Below, in pieces: positions 21,164 to 32,039 of a DNA stretch of 60,000 nucleotides. Within the stretch, counting starts at the first letter, position 1, and each line of letters opens with the position of its first letter. Under the pieces are notes generated by a model. That model made no database searches and had not been told where the DNA came from. It worked only from the letters and a program-made list of their open reading frames with translations. Made by a program: the position numbers and the translations under genes. Origin of the DNA: Strigamia acuminata (taxonomy: Eukaryota > Arthropoda > Chilopoda > Geophilomorpha > Linotaeniidae); NCBI GenBank assembly GCA_949358305.1, contig OX442319.1, positions 5,396,001-5,456,000 of the forward strand, written 5' to 3'.

Positions 21164-21571
21164 TCAGACCGTCAAGTGATACTTGGATGAATAAGTTGTT
21201 TGCGACACGAAATCGTTGACGAGGAAAATGTGCAACACGCAAACAGCGAAGGTTAATTCCGCATCGCTTTGCTTGAGAAGCCGATCTACAAAATTAATTG
21301 CCTTTTCTCTCGTGTAGATAGAGAGCATTTCGTGCGTTAATTTGTCGATCTGACCCAATTGGAAGAGCAATGTGAAGTACATCTCGTTGATTTTTGCATT
21401 CTTTTTCAACCGGGGGATTTTCATGCAACTCTTCTCCGTTTTGTTCAGTAAATTTAACATTTCTTCGTGGGTGTTTTTACCGTCATTGTGGTTGAAAGCG
21501 TGCCAAGACTCGATCAACGATTTAATCGCGTTTTTTTCTGTCGTTTTGTAGTGTGTCTGATCTTTCTCCAT
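21164..21571 (-). pseudogene. Rlf-like family fragment, partner of 40469 copy
   Basis: The start at MEKDQTHYKTTE and the internal deletion joining NKTEKS to CMKIPRLKK are shared with the gene at 40469-41578. The two are inverted-repeat counterparts. The frame is cut after SSKYHL at a junction with the next fragment. Confidence 0.78.
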
Positions 21572-21666
21572 GATTCTCAAGTCAGTGTTGTGGCGTTCTG
21601 TAAGTATTGGGAACTATGATAGTCTCATTTAGGTTTTCATGTTATATACTGACTTCTGATATCCCG

Positions 21667-21714
21667 ATTTATACCGAACGTCACTAAAACGTTCTGGTTA
21701 AGTTTGGTAGACGT
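21667..21714 (-). promoter_or_regulatory. Family promoter box
   Basis: It reads TATACCGAACGTCACTAAAA, then CGTTCTGGTTAAGTTTGG and TAGACGT on the plus strand. It is the counterpart of 40314-40360. The rest of 21580-22260 is AT-rich with no gene seen. Confidence 0.6.
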
Positions 21715-22269
21715 AGTAGAAATTTATTTTGGTGTCATTAGGCGTAACCCAAGTTGGTTTTGAAGTCGTGAGAAGACAAAAATGTGTTAATGGTCTTTTG
21801 AAGACGTCTTTGATGGCATAAATTAATACTTTTTGGATTAGAAATATTTTTAATTTTGTGATTTTTTGTTGTAAAAATCTTATATGTGTATATTATATGA
21901 ATATATTTTTTCAAAGAGACCGAAAATTTGAAGTGACCGTATTTTCGACAGGTTTTGATATATATAATGTATATTTTTTGTGTAATTTTCCTTTTTAAAT
22001 TATTTCTGTCTTAATTGATCTCCAAAATTGGTAAGAAACATCACAAGAATAAAAACTTTAATAATAACTTGTTAATATTTTGTTATCACCTAATGGTAGC
22101 ATTATCAAATTTTTTTTAAAACAGTCTAAAGATTTTGTGAACACCCCGTGTAATGGTGTGCGCACTCGATCATTATGTTATTGTTGTCTTTTTAAAAAAA
22201 AAGTGATGTCAGTGTTGTCGTACATGGTTATGTATAAGACCACTAGGTGGCACTGTATGTAGCACACCT

Positions 22270-23965
22270 ATACTAGAAAAAGTTGCCGCCGCAGTTGATT
22301 CAAACACTTCCTTACACATCACCAATTACCGGTAGTGATAGCCATTTAATAGAAGAACACTACACGTTTAACATGACTTGCGAAGACGATCGGGACGAGT
22401 GGATGAATGAAATTTGTGAGGCCAACCCGTTGACTAATGATGCCAAAGATGATGTATTCAGCATAGCGTCGTCGGCGATGCATCACGGAGAGCAACATGT
22501 ATTTAATGAACTATTGCAAACGAGTTGTACATTTTTGTTCGAATTTTTTCACAATTTTGTTTCAGACGATGGAAAACTTTGATTTTTTGAGAACTTTGGG
22601 TAAAGGAACGTTTGGGAAAGTGATTTTGTGCATGGAGAAGGTGACCAGTCAGTTGTACGCCATCAAAATATTGAAAAAGGAAGTTATAATAGCTAATGTA
22701 TTTATTACTTTAATGAAAATTGTGATATATTATTATAATTCATGTTTTATTTGATTTGAAGGACAAAGTGGCTCAAACGTTAAGAGAAATTCGGGTTTTG
22801 CAAACAATTAATCATCCATTTTTAACCGTAAAAAAATATTAATTAAAATTAATTAATTACATTTTGTTTCATTTAATTAATTTATTATTACTATTCAGGC
22901 TTTAAAGTACTCTTTTCAAACGACTGATAGCCTATTTTTTGTTATGGACTACGTGAATGGCGGGGAATTATTTTTACATTTAATCAGAGGAAAGAATGTT
23001 TAGCGAAGAGCGAACGATGTTTTACGCGGCAGAGATTGTTTCGGCCCTCAGTTACCTTCACGATCAGGACATTATTTACGGATATTTGAAAGCAAGTTTT
23101 TTATTGTGATTAAAATTTAATTATAAATAATTGATTTTTTTTTAAATTCAGGTAGAAAACTTATTACTGGATAAGGACGGGCATATAAAAATTATTAATT
23201 TCGAGCAAGGTGTTACAACCTTTTGTGGAACTCCGAAATGCTTAGCTCCAGAGGTAAAAATGCAAATAAGATGCAAGAAATGGTTTAGAAATTATTGTTT
23301 AAACAAAAAGAATTCAATTTTATGTGAAACAAAGCATACTTATGAGCCTAAATGACCTTTTTAATATGAAAAACCGGCATTTTTTAATGTTTTAATAGTT
23401 TTAATTTTTGAAAAACATGCGTCCAATGTATAGAACTTAAACATTTGGTTGTTTTGTAGGTTTTTGACGGCAATAATTACGACCGTGCGGTAGATTGGTG
23501 GGGATTAGGCGTTGTAACGTACGAAATGTTATGCGGCAGACTGCCTTTCTTCAATTCCGACCACAATGTTCTATTCGAAATGATCTTACCGACACATGTG
23601 AATTTCCCAAAGACGATTTCATCCGTCGCCAGAGACCTATTAAGCAAACTGTTGGTCAAAAACCCCAAAATGAGGTAAAAACCAGTCTTAAAAATACATC
23701 AATAATAGTTAGTTCTTAAAAATCAATGACAATTCCAGATTAGGTGGTGGACCAGGCGACGCCAAGGAAATTATAGTCCATCCATTTTTTGCTGCCGTTG
23801 ATTGGGAACAACTGATAAAAAGAGTAGTATTTTTTAAATAATGTTTTGAATTTTATTTTACTTACTTGTTAGTTTTGTTTTATTTCATTATGAGATGCCT
23901 CCTTCCTTCAAGCCATCGGCGACGTCTGAAACCGACACCAGATATTTGGATATGGATTCTCACGG
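22270..23965 (+). pseudogene. Akt-like kinase, copy B (frameshifted)
   Basis: Exons: about 22283-22500 (end of a PH-like region, DDRDEWMNEI); 22566-22697 ([19 protein letters not shown]); 22762-22827; 22899-23091; 23152-23253; 23460-23674 ([20 protein letters not shown]); 23739-23823 (LGGGPGDAKEI); and 23895-23965 (PPSFKPSATSETDTRYLD, the Akt C-lobe tail). Most exon edges are GT-AG; the donor at 23092 is GC. Exon 22899-23091 has one extra base relative to copy C (193 against 192 bp), giving a stop at 23008. The acceptor before 22762 is normal. The catalytic-loop YRDLK is YGYLK and DFG is NFE, so it is catalytically dead as well as frameshifted. The tail runs straight into a family fragment. 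Confidence 0.85.
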
Positions 23966-23975
23966 CAGAACCTGT

Positions 23976-24502
23976 CGATTGATTTGAATGATTTAGAGAT
24001 GGCTCGAGCGGATGGGCGGAATGCGAGGGAACTTGAAATTCATTTGGCCAAGGGTTTCCTAAGTTTGATTGAAGTTGTCGCTGGGCAGTGGCTGTTGGTC
24101 CGCGAATGTTATCTGACGGCGTTTTCGATCGATCCTACGCTTGAACGGTTGGAAGTGATCGGGGAGTGTAAAGGTTTTGCGGGGACTTGTCATTGTATCG
24201 TAAGAGGAGCGTGCGGGGTGTTTGTTGGGAAGGATCGAGAGTTCGATGCTCAGTTGGACAATTTGCCGGAAGAGTTGTTGCAGGATTTGACCATAGTTCT
24301 TTATAAGCCGCGGAATAAAATGCTGAGTTGGGAGTTGGAGTGGTCGGAGCTGAAAAAATATTGTGAGGAGCATCTGGAGATTAAATCAGCTCTGAAAGTG
24401 AACATTGTGAATAGTCCAATAGCGGTGCCAGTGATGGGCAAAAATGGTGAAAGCAAAAGGGTCAAGGGTAATCGTCGACAGAAGAAAAAGGATCAAGGTT
24501 GA
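23976..24502 (+). pseudogene. Rlf-like family C-terminal half
   Basis: It is open from DLNDLEMARADGRN through ECYLTAFSIDPTLERL, FAGTCHCIVRGACG and LSWELEWSELKKYC to a Lys-rich tail (RRQKKKDQG). It is nearly the same as the 3' half of 40469-41578. The 5' half is missing, replaced by the Akt tail and a short leader. There is no evidence that it is translated. Confidence 0.75.
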
Positions 24503-24639
24503 ACGTTGATTTTTATGTCATCAGGTGCTTTGTTGAGGGTGACTGAAGAGTGAGAAAGATTAAATATTTTTTAAATGATAATTTTTAGGGATATATCAGT
24601 CTGTTGGTTTTCAGTTAATATTTATTATTGCTAATTTTT

Positions 24640-25100
24640 GTTTTTATTCATTGTAACTCGTGGTGTTAAGTTTTACCGGTAATAGATTTAAGTTAATAAT
24701 GGCGTATTCTATTTTTATTTTATGTGGAAACAGCATTTATTTATTTATTTAAAGAAAATTATAATCTGAAATAAATTTCGGAGGAGAAAAAATGCGTCAT
24801 GATTTTGATGTTGGAAAGTTAAGAAAATACAATATTATTCTACAAACTCTTAATTTTACATGTTGTATCTGACCTAACACTAATTTCTACATTTCTACAC
24901 AATAATAATGCAATTCTAAATTTTCAACAACTGTTACTGCAACAACAGGCTAAACAAACGAATTTTTCAACAACTAGAACATATCTTTGAGCATATTCTT
25001 TTTGCAGAAATATTTATGCATTGAAGCTGAGAAAAAATAAAAGCGAAAAATCTTTAGTGAAGTCACAGACCTAAATGTTTAGATTGAAGTTGCCATTTGC
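24640..25100. repeat. Reverse-complement copy of 6520-6905
   Basis: It includes shared stretches such as TTTTACATGTTGTATCTGAC and the AGACCTAAATGTTTAGATTG end. Together with the fragment at 23976 it makes up about 1.3 kb (roughly 23912-25203) that the opposite arm lacks. 25100-26435 carries no convincing gene; it matches 37123-38200 in reverse. Confidence 0.7.
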
Positions 25101-25927
25101 CGCTAAATTCGTACTGCGCATCTTATTCTACGCATATGCGTTCCTAATTCCAGTTGATATTAGACCAATAAATATAATGCACGTAAAATAAAGTAATTTA
25201 CAGCATGATACTGAAAGATTATTTAAAATAATAATAATAATGGTGATAAAATAATAATATTGTTGCATTGATGCGCAGGCCTAGTTTGAATTTGACATCA
25301 CGATACCGAACTGTAGTGTCAGCCTGGTCACAACTGGAATCAACTGGAATTAGGAAATCAGGTACTGCCTCGAACTGTCGTTTGAAGAAGACGATCGTTT
25401 TAAATGCGAACAGTAAGCAACCAATCTTACAATTAACTGCTGTGCAAGCTGCTAGAAAGCTTTATTAAGCTAACACCAGGGGTGGTGTTAATCCTCGCAT
25501 ACACGATTTAATAGGATTTTAGTTCGCTGTTTAGAACGCTACGAAAATAAGAGGAATTACATAAAAATCAAGTAATATCTTGTAATTAAATTAAATTCTA
25601 ATTTAGTGCTTGGGATGCCTGGGCATTGACAAACATAGCAGCTGGCACGTGATTTTCCAACACATTTTGAATAATATTGATTCCAATTCTCAATCTAGAG
25701 GAGCGGTGCCATTATTGGTTCAGCTTGTACTTGTACATTCTCCGCCTCATAATATCTGCGAGAATGATAAACAATTAGTACAAATAAGGGACCCAACCCA
25801 CCAACTACACTCTTAATCTGGTGTAATTTCTACGACTCTGAACACCCGATGAAAATACGATAAAGCATCACCGATATGTCTCATCAACAAACAATTCTTG
25901 ACGGTTTGAACCTTGCCGACGGGAATT

Positions 25928-25976
25928 ACGTCTGTGGAAAGTAACCGGAACGTTTTATTAACGTTCAGTGTATACC
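25928..25976 (+). promoter_or_regulatory. Orphan copy of the family promoter box
   Basis: ACGTCTGTGGAAAGTAACCG, then GAACGTTTTATTAACGTTC and GTGTATACC, has the same layout as the boxes before family genes. No family ORF follows on the plus strand. Confidence 0.5.
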
Positions 25977-26435
25977 GGATACCAGCCATTCGGAAGTCAC
26001 TAATTTTGCTTTGGAAACACACATAACAGACTTTACTATAATTAATAGCACAAGTCGATCTGCGCACATATTATTTCCAGATTCACGACTTCCCCCAGTA
26101 TGTAAAAAAAACTAATTAATTCCAAAATTAAAAAATAAAAATAAAAATTTTCCTCTTACTTTTTCTCCTTCTGCTCGTCTGAATATTAACTCCATAACCC
26201 AAGTTGGTTTTGAAGACGTGAGAAGACAAAAATTAATACATTTAGAATTAGGACTATTTTTAATTTTTTGATTTTTTTGTTGTATACAGACAAGTTTAAG
26301 CTGATTACGTGACACGAACATATATAATTTAGGATTTTATTAATTTTTTCACTATCGAAATGCTACTAAGAAGTCTTAGTATCTGTCCAGGGAATAAATA
26401 AATACATGCAAATGTAAGTAACAGCTGTCTTCTAA

Positions 26436-26935
26436 TTAGCACACTCTCAATATGTGTCCGTGTAATCCTTGGTTTATGGTTGAATAATTCTCAGAGACGT
26501 CATCTGTGCCACACCTCGAACAACATCGCAACGACACTTTGCGATCGGATACGTAGTAACAAATCCCAGCAATTTTACCCACGCGTTGCAGCTGCTCCAA
26601 GTACTCAACGATTCCTCGGATCAAGGCGGTTAATACCTCGAAATTTGCCAAGACGATCATGTCGTACGTCTGTTTGAATTCATAGAACTCCGCATCTTCC
26701 ACAAGTGCCGCTTTGCGCTTTTTTGCCGCTTCGATTTTCGCTGCCTTTGCACTGGTCTCTCCTTTCAAATCAGCATCTTTTATCTTTTTTTCAGATCTGT
26801 TGTTTCGAGCTTTCTCAGCACGCCTTTCCCTCTCTCCTTTCGCTTTCGGATTGACAGTTTGTTCCGTTTCGCTGTCCGAATCGCTGTTGACAGTTTGTTC
26901 TGTTTGTTCCGTTTCGCTATTTTCAGGCACGTCAT
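26436..26935 (-). CDS. Terminal exon with Cys/His-rich end (left arm)
   Basis: The exon begins after a T-rich acceptor (TTTAG) with DDVPENSETEQT. It then shows an acidic Ser/Asp/Glu block, a Lys/Arg/Glu/Ala-rich helix (about 45-75), and an end carrying CCSRCGTDD plus H-G-H and a terminal Cys, a possible zinc-binding fold. The frame has no ATG near its start, and homologous exon starts upstream share the acceptor, so it is probably an alternative or downstream last exon of the gene at 27225-28610. The inverted counterpart is 36644-37122. Confidence 0.6.
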
Positions 26936-26975
26936 CTAAAAAAATAAATAAATAAAGCTTTACTATTTAATTTTT

Positions 26976-27175
26976 CTAACTTTTCAGTCGTTGTTTACTT
27001 TGGATCTTTATTCTTTCATTTTCTTCACAGATCGTTACTGATTTTGCAACACAAGTCGCAGTTGGGACGTTAAAAATCTCCTTGTTGGTTCGAGCTTTGT
27101 CAACACGCTTTTCGCTTTTCCTTTTCCTTTTCCGGTTGACAGTTTGTTCTGTTTCGCTATTTTCAGGCACGTCAT
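26976..27175 (-). CDS. Alternative last-exon unit (left arm)
   Basis: Same acceptor and same start (DDVPENSETEQTVNRKRKR). The exon ends IQSKQRLKS followed by a stop, the same C-terminus as the 27225-28610 gene. It is one unit of a duplicated exon; the right arm has more units. Confidence 0.55.
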
Positions 27176-27224
27176 CTAAAAAAATAAAAAAAATAAAAAA
27201 ATAAAGCTTTACTATTTAATTTTT

Positions 27225-28610
27225 CTAACTTTTCAGTCGTTGTTTACTTTGGATCGCAGTTGGGATATTAAAAATCTCCTTTTCTGCAGCTGATTTTTCC
27301 TCCAAGTGTTCCTCACAATTTTTCTCCAGCTCCGACCATTCCAATTCCCAACTCAGACATTTTTTCCGCGTCTTATTAACAACTACGGCCAAATCCTCCA
27401 ACAACTCATCCGGCAACTCATCCAGCTGAGTATCACACATCGACACATCGCACGATCCTTTCACGATGCAATGACACGACCCCGCAAAACCCTTAAACTC
27501 TCCGATTTCTTTCAACCGATCTGCCGTAGGATCGACCGAAAACGCGCTCAAATAACATTCGCGGGCTAACAGCGACTGCCCACCGACAATTTGAACCAAA
27601 CTCATGAAAACATTAGCCAAATGAATCTCAAGTTCTGTCAAATTCCGCCCATCCGCTCGAGCCATCTCTAAACTATTAAAATCAATCGTCAGCCCCTTCA
27701 CGCACATTCCGATGCACAATTGCAACAACTCACTGCCATATATTTCAACCAATGCGTGCGTAGTAATATAATAGTGCGCACTCGTCGTGAAGTAACTCGA
27801 TAACTTCGTCACACGATCGCGCAACAAATCCAAATCCACGTCGAGTTTCTGCTGTACGTCAAACCAAATTTGCATCAAATAATACGTGAAAGAATGAGTG
27901 GTTTGATGCATCAAATCATTAACAATAAAAATCTCTAACATGTAACTGCTGAAGTTTAATGCGGCGACGGAATCGTTTCGCTTGAGAATCCAATCCACGA
28001 AATTGATCGACTTCGCGCCCGTGTAGGCAGAGACCAATTCTTGCGCTAAAAGTTCGATCCGACCCAATTCAAACAGCAGTGTGAAGTACAAGTCTTTGAT
28101 TTTCGGATCCTCTTTCAGCCAGGGGATGTTCATACAACTCGAGCACAATTTCAACGCGTAATCTTTGCAATTATTTTGCGACAAACGATCCAGTTGCGTC
28201 CATAAAACGTCGCAATTAATGTTCGCGCAGTAGTGGTCGAGGTTGGAGTCGGTGTTGCCGGTTAAGATCATCGTTAAGGGCATTTCGTACCACGAATCGA
28301 TGACGGATAATTCGATGAGCGCGGAGATTAGACGTACGCTTTGCGGAGATGACGTGCAAGTTCGTAGACAGTCGCGAATAGCACGACGCAGACGAAGACG
28401 CAATATTGGATGAATGTTTTGCCAATCCATTCGACGAACTGATTTCTCCGTTTCGTCCAGTAAAAGTAATATTTCTTCGTCGGCGTTTTCTTCTTTAGTG
28501 TGTCTGAAAGCGAGCCACGACCCGATGAATGCGTTAATATCGTTTTCATCCGAGGTTTTGTCAGTTTTGCCGGATTTGCCGGTTTTGTCGGTTTTGCCGA
28601 GGGATTCCAT
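27225..28610 (-). CDS. Rlf-like family protein, type B, 461 aa
   Basis: The start is ATG at 28610 (MESLGKTDK, ACCATGG context); the frame extends three codons upstream only through a GTG. Blocks: INAFIGSWLAFRHTKEENADEE, PILRLRLRRAIRDCLR, LISALIELSVIDSWYE, CDVLWTQLDRLSQ, INFVDWILKR, ISSYMLEI-like hydrophobic helix, FTTSAHYYITTHAL, LCIGMCVKGLTIDFNSLEMA, ECYLSAFSVDPTADRL, FKGFAGSCHCIVKGSC, LSWELEWSELEKNC. The order matches the N-terminal region of Rlf/ZNF292 as I know it, without fingers. It is almost identical to 34509-35894 in the other arm. It is divergent from the type A copy at 29186. Confidence 0.82.
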   Translation of the reverse strand: MESLGKTDKTGKSGKTDKTSDENDINAFIGSWLAFRHTKEENADEEILLLLDETEKSVRRMDWQNIHPILRLRLRRAIRDCLRTCTSSPQSVRLISALIELSVIDSWYEMPLTMILTGNTDSNLDHYCANINCDVLWTQLDRLSQNNCKDYALKLCSSCMNIPWLKEDPKIKDLYFTLLFELGRIELLAQELVSAYTGAKSINFVDWILKRNDSVAALNFSSYMLEIFIVNDLMHQTTHSFTYYLMQIWFDVQQKLDVDLDLLRDRVTKLSSYFTTSAHYYITTHALVEIYGSELLQLCIGMCVKGLTIDFNSLEMARADGRNLTELEIHLANVFMSLVQIVGGQSLLARECYLSAFSVDPTADRLKEIGEFKGFAGSCHCIVKGSCDVSMCDTQLDELPDELLEDLAVVVNKTRKKCLSWELEWSELEKNCEEHLEEKSAAEKEIFNIPTAIQSKQRLKS

Positions 28611-29185
28611 GGTTATCACGTTGGTGTTGCGGCGTGTAGTCAGAACTCTGATTATCTATGTTGACACGTTGCATGTATACCAACGTTTAGTAGACGTAAC
28701 CGGAACGTGTCATTGGGCTGACCGCTGTGCATTGTGGGTGTCACGTGGCAATGACGTCACAAATAATCTGTGACGATGCAAATAAATAATGGCGCGAGAG
28801 AGTGGGGGATTGTTTGCGCAAAAAACAATGGAAAATGCATAGAAATCTTTATTGATCACATAGAATGTATATTTAAGCCTGAAAATCAATAATATTGCCA
28901 AGAGTCTATAATTTTCGGATCATTTTTCATCTATAAAATGTTTTATTCATGCCAAGCCTAAAAATAACAAAAATAAAACATTGAAAATAAAATGTTTAAT
29001 TTTTTGCGCTTTTTATATTTATTGATGTAAACTTGTTTCAGCTTGTCTGCAGAAATTACGTTTGCCGAACGTGACCAGAACGTTTTAGTGACGTCTAGTA
29101 TATAATAGTATAATCATAGTGTAAGAATGTATGGTGTAATTATGAAATTTTATTCATAACCACAACGTATGTAACAAACACCAAA
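28611..29185. promoter_or_regulatory. Bidirectional promoter of a type B/type A pair
   Basis: The spacer of about 575 bp holds one ACGT-rich box for each direction (28675-28715 minus; 29058-29105 plus) and a conserved central block (28800-29012) found also at 14990-15180 and 34106-34320. The plus box reads ACGTTTGCCGAACGTGACCA then GAACGTTTTAGTGACGTC and AGTATATAA. Confidence 0.65.
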
Positions 29186-30447
29186 ATGTGTCAAAACGAT
29201 CAACCCCACTACAAAATCTCGGATGAAAACGAGATTAAATCACTGATCGTGTCATGGCACACTTTCAGCTCCAGTGAAGACGAAATATTAAATTTACTGA
29301 ACAAAACTGAGAAATCACTTCTAAAGATCAATTGGCAAGACATCCGTCCACTATTGCGACTCAATCTAACTCGTGTTATGCAAGAAAGACTGCGCACTCT
29401 CTCGTCAACTCCACAAAACGTGCGCTTAATTTCCGCACTCATCGAATCATCCATCATCAATCCATGGTACCTTTCACCCTTACAACTAATCATCGGCTCC
29501 AATTTCGACCATTACTCCGCGAACATCGATTGCGACGTTCTATGCACGCAACTGCAACGTTTGTCGCAAAGTAAGTGCAAAGATTTCGCGTTTAAATTGT
29601 GCTTGAGTTCTTTAAACACCCCCCGGTTGAAAAACAATGCAAAAATCAAAGAAATATACTTCGCATTGCTCTTCATATTACGCCAGATCGACAAATTAAC
29701 GCACGAAATGCTTTCTTCCTACGCGTGCGAGGAAGCAATCGATTTTGTCTACCGGCTTCTCACGTACAGCAATGCCGCTTACGTATTCCCATTCGCCGCT
29801 TGCGTCATACAGATTTTCCTCGTTAACGATTTAGCGCGGCTACCCACGTATTCATACACGCATTGTTTGGTGCAAATGTGGGTCGATGTTCAGTACAAAC
29901 TCGTCGTGGATTTGCGTTTGTTGCGTGATAAAGCGACGATGTTGTCGCGGGTGTTCTCAATGAGTGCTCACTATTACATTCTGATGCGGGCATTGTTTGC
30001 GTGGTTCGGGAGCGAGTTGCTGCAAGTGTGTCTCGAGATGTGTGTGAAGTGAAGGGGTTGGCGATTGATTTGAATAGTTTGGAAAGTGCTGGGGTTGTAG
30101 GGCTAGATGTGAGGGAAATTGAGGTTAGTTTGGCTAACGTTTTTCTTTGTTTGGGTTTTGCGGGGTCGTGTCATTGCATCGTGAGAGGATTGTGTGAGAA
30201 GGATCGGGAGGTCGATGCTCAGTTGGACAATTTGCCGGAAGAGTTGTTGGAGGATTTGACTATAGTTCTTTATAAGCCGCGGAATAAAATGCTGAGTTGG
30301 GAGTTGGAGTGGTCGGAGCTGGAGAAATATTGTGTGGAGCATCTGGAGACTAAATCAGCTCCGAAAATTAAGATTTTTAATGCTCCAATAGTACCAGTGG
30401 AGATGTGTATAAATGGTAAGCGTAGACTGAAATTTGAGAAAAATTAA
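29186..30447 (+). pseudogene. Rlf-like type A copy, frameshifted
   Basis: It matches 13394-14788 closely from MCQNDQ onward. At about 30045-30055 a 5-bp tandem duplication (GTGAA twice) shifts the frame and makes a stop at 30050-30052. Downstream, about 39 codons between VFLCLG and FAGSCHC are missing. The C-terminus LSWELEWSELEKYC remains. A truncated 288-aa product is possible. Confidence 0.85.
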
Positions 30448-30449
30448 AA

Positions 30450-31260
30450 ACATTTTTTATTTAAACTAAGTTTTTGTGAGTTTTTTGAGTACAAACCGTT
30501 GTCGTTTTGCAGCGAAGTCCAACCAAAGTAGGATTTTCCGTTTACCCGACCATCTCGGGTTTTCGATATACCAGGAATATTTGTATACAGACATTGACCT
30601 CATACAGCACATGTTGTCGACCAAAAGCAGTGTTGCTCGTTTTAAAATAAAAATTTAAAATGTCAAAATACTAAATATTGCTTCCAAAATTAAATAAAGG
30701 GCCAGGTTTTTTTTTATTTTATTTTATTAAAAATTTGCAGCTATGCGAATTTAATTCATTCCAACAATTCAAACTATTTAATTGTTTCACTTGTTCGATC
30801 TCAAATATTGTAATCATAAAAGTGCTGTGGGATTGTGTGAATGACATACGATTGTAATATCGATTTTGCTTTTGATATTAAAATTAAATCACTGGTAACA
30901 TTGATTTCAGAACATTTTCGTATTGTGATGGAAATTTGTGTCATTTTATGACACTCTGGAACGGCTTTGATCTCATTTTGTGACGTCAGACTGACAGAGA
31001 AGTCTCACTTTGTTGCATATATTTATTACGTAAGAAATGTTTTCGCCAAATACTGAAATCGTTGTTTTCACAAAATATTTGCATTTTCAAGTGTTATATA
31101 CGTTCCAAATTTGTGCTTTTGCTGTTTTTAGTGTTTGTATAAACATGATACGGGTTCGAGAGTGGGATCACGCATGCGCACAATGTTAGACACTACAACT
31201 TCGGAGAAGATTTGTGGAGTGTTCTACTCCATTGGTCAACCTTGACCAATAGACAAGATC
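30450..31260. repeat. Family 3' flank repeat, non-coding
   Basis: Collinear with 41580-42477 and 43433-43789, where a MITE core with a duplication and a solo LTR are inserted. No gene is seen. Confidence 0.8.
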
Positions 31261-31504
31261 CGCGATACGAAAGAGCGCATGCGCGAGACTAGTTGCGCCA
31301 TCTGGTAGTGAAATATGAAATCTGTCAGTACTGACAGAAGTACAATACCTATTTGTTGATGTTTGTTGATGTTGAATGAGACATGAGCGTAAACCTGTTT
31401 TAAATTTGTTAAACATATTCTGTACTTTATAAAAATAAATAAAATAATCATTTTCTCTTTTCATTTCTATTTAGTTTTACTGTGTAAATAAAATAAAAAT
31501 AATA

Positions 31505-32020
31505 AAAAGCAAATTCATCAAAAATATCCCGAATTTTATCAGAATTCATCAAAAATTCCTCAAATTTTGTCAGAATTCATCAAAAATTCCTCAAATTTTG
31601 TCAGAATTCATCAAAAATTCCTCAAAGTTTGTCAGAATTCGTCAAAGATTCTTCAAATTTTGTCAGAATTCATCAAAAATTCCTCAAATTTTGTCAGAAT
31701 TCATCAAAAATTCCTCAAAGTTTGTCAGAATTCATCAAAAAATCTTCAAATTTTGTCGAAATCCATCAAAACATTCTCAAATTTTGTCAAAATCCATCAA
31801 AAATTCCTCAAAGTTTGTCAGAATTCATCAAAAATTCCTCAAAGTTTGTCAGAATTCGTCAAAAATTTTTCAAATTTTGTCATAATTCATCAAAAATTCC
31901 TCAAATTTTGTCGAAATCCATCAAAAAATCTTCAAATTTTGTCGAAATCCATCAAAACATTCTCAAATTTTGTCAAAATCCATCAAAAAATTTTCAAATT
32001 TAATCAAAATCCATCAAAAT
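31505..32020 (+). repeat. 31-bp minisatellite
   Basis: About 16 units of TTCATCAAAAATTCCTCAAA plus TTTTGTCAGAA. Unit length is one more than a multiple of three, so the array is open in all three forward frames (171, 95 and 124 codons). Those ORFs are products of the repeat, not evidence of genes. Confidence 0.9.
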
Positions 32021-32039
32021 CTCATATTTATTTCCTTCA

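Noticed and set aside
22270-23965. Functional Akt gene (copy B)
   Set aside because: A one-base insertion gives a stop in the catalytic exon, and the catalytic motifs are substituted.
31505-32020. CRISPR-like regular array
   Set aside because: Units are contiguous 31-bp tandem repeats without unique spacers, in a eukaryotic context.
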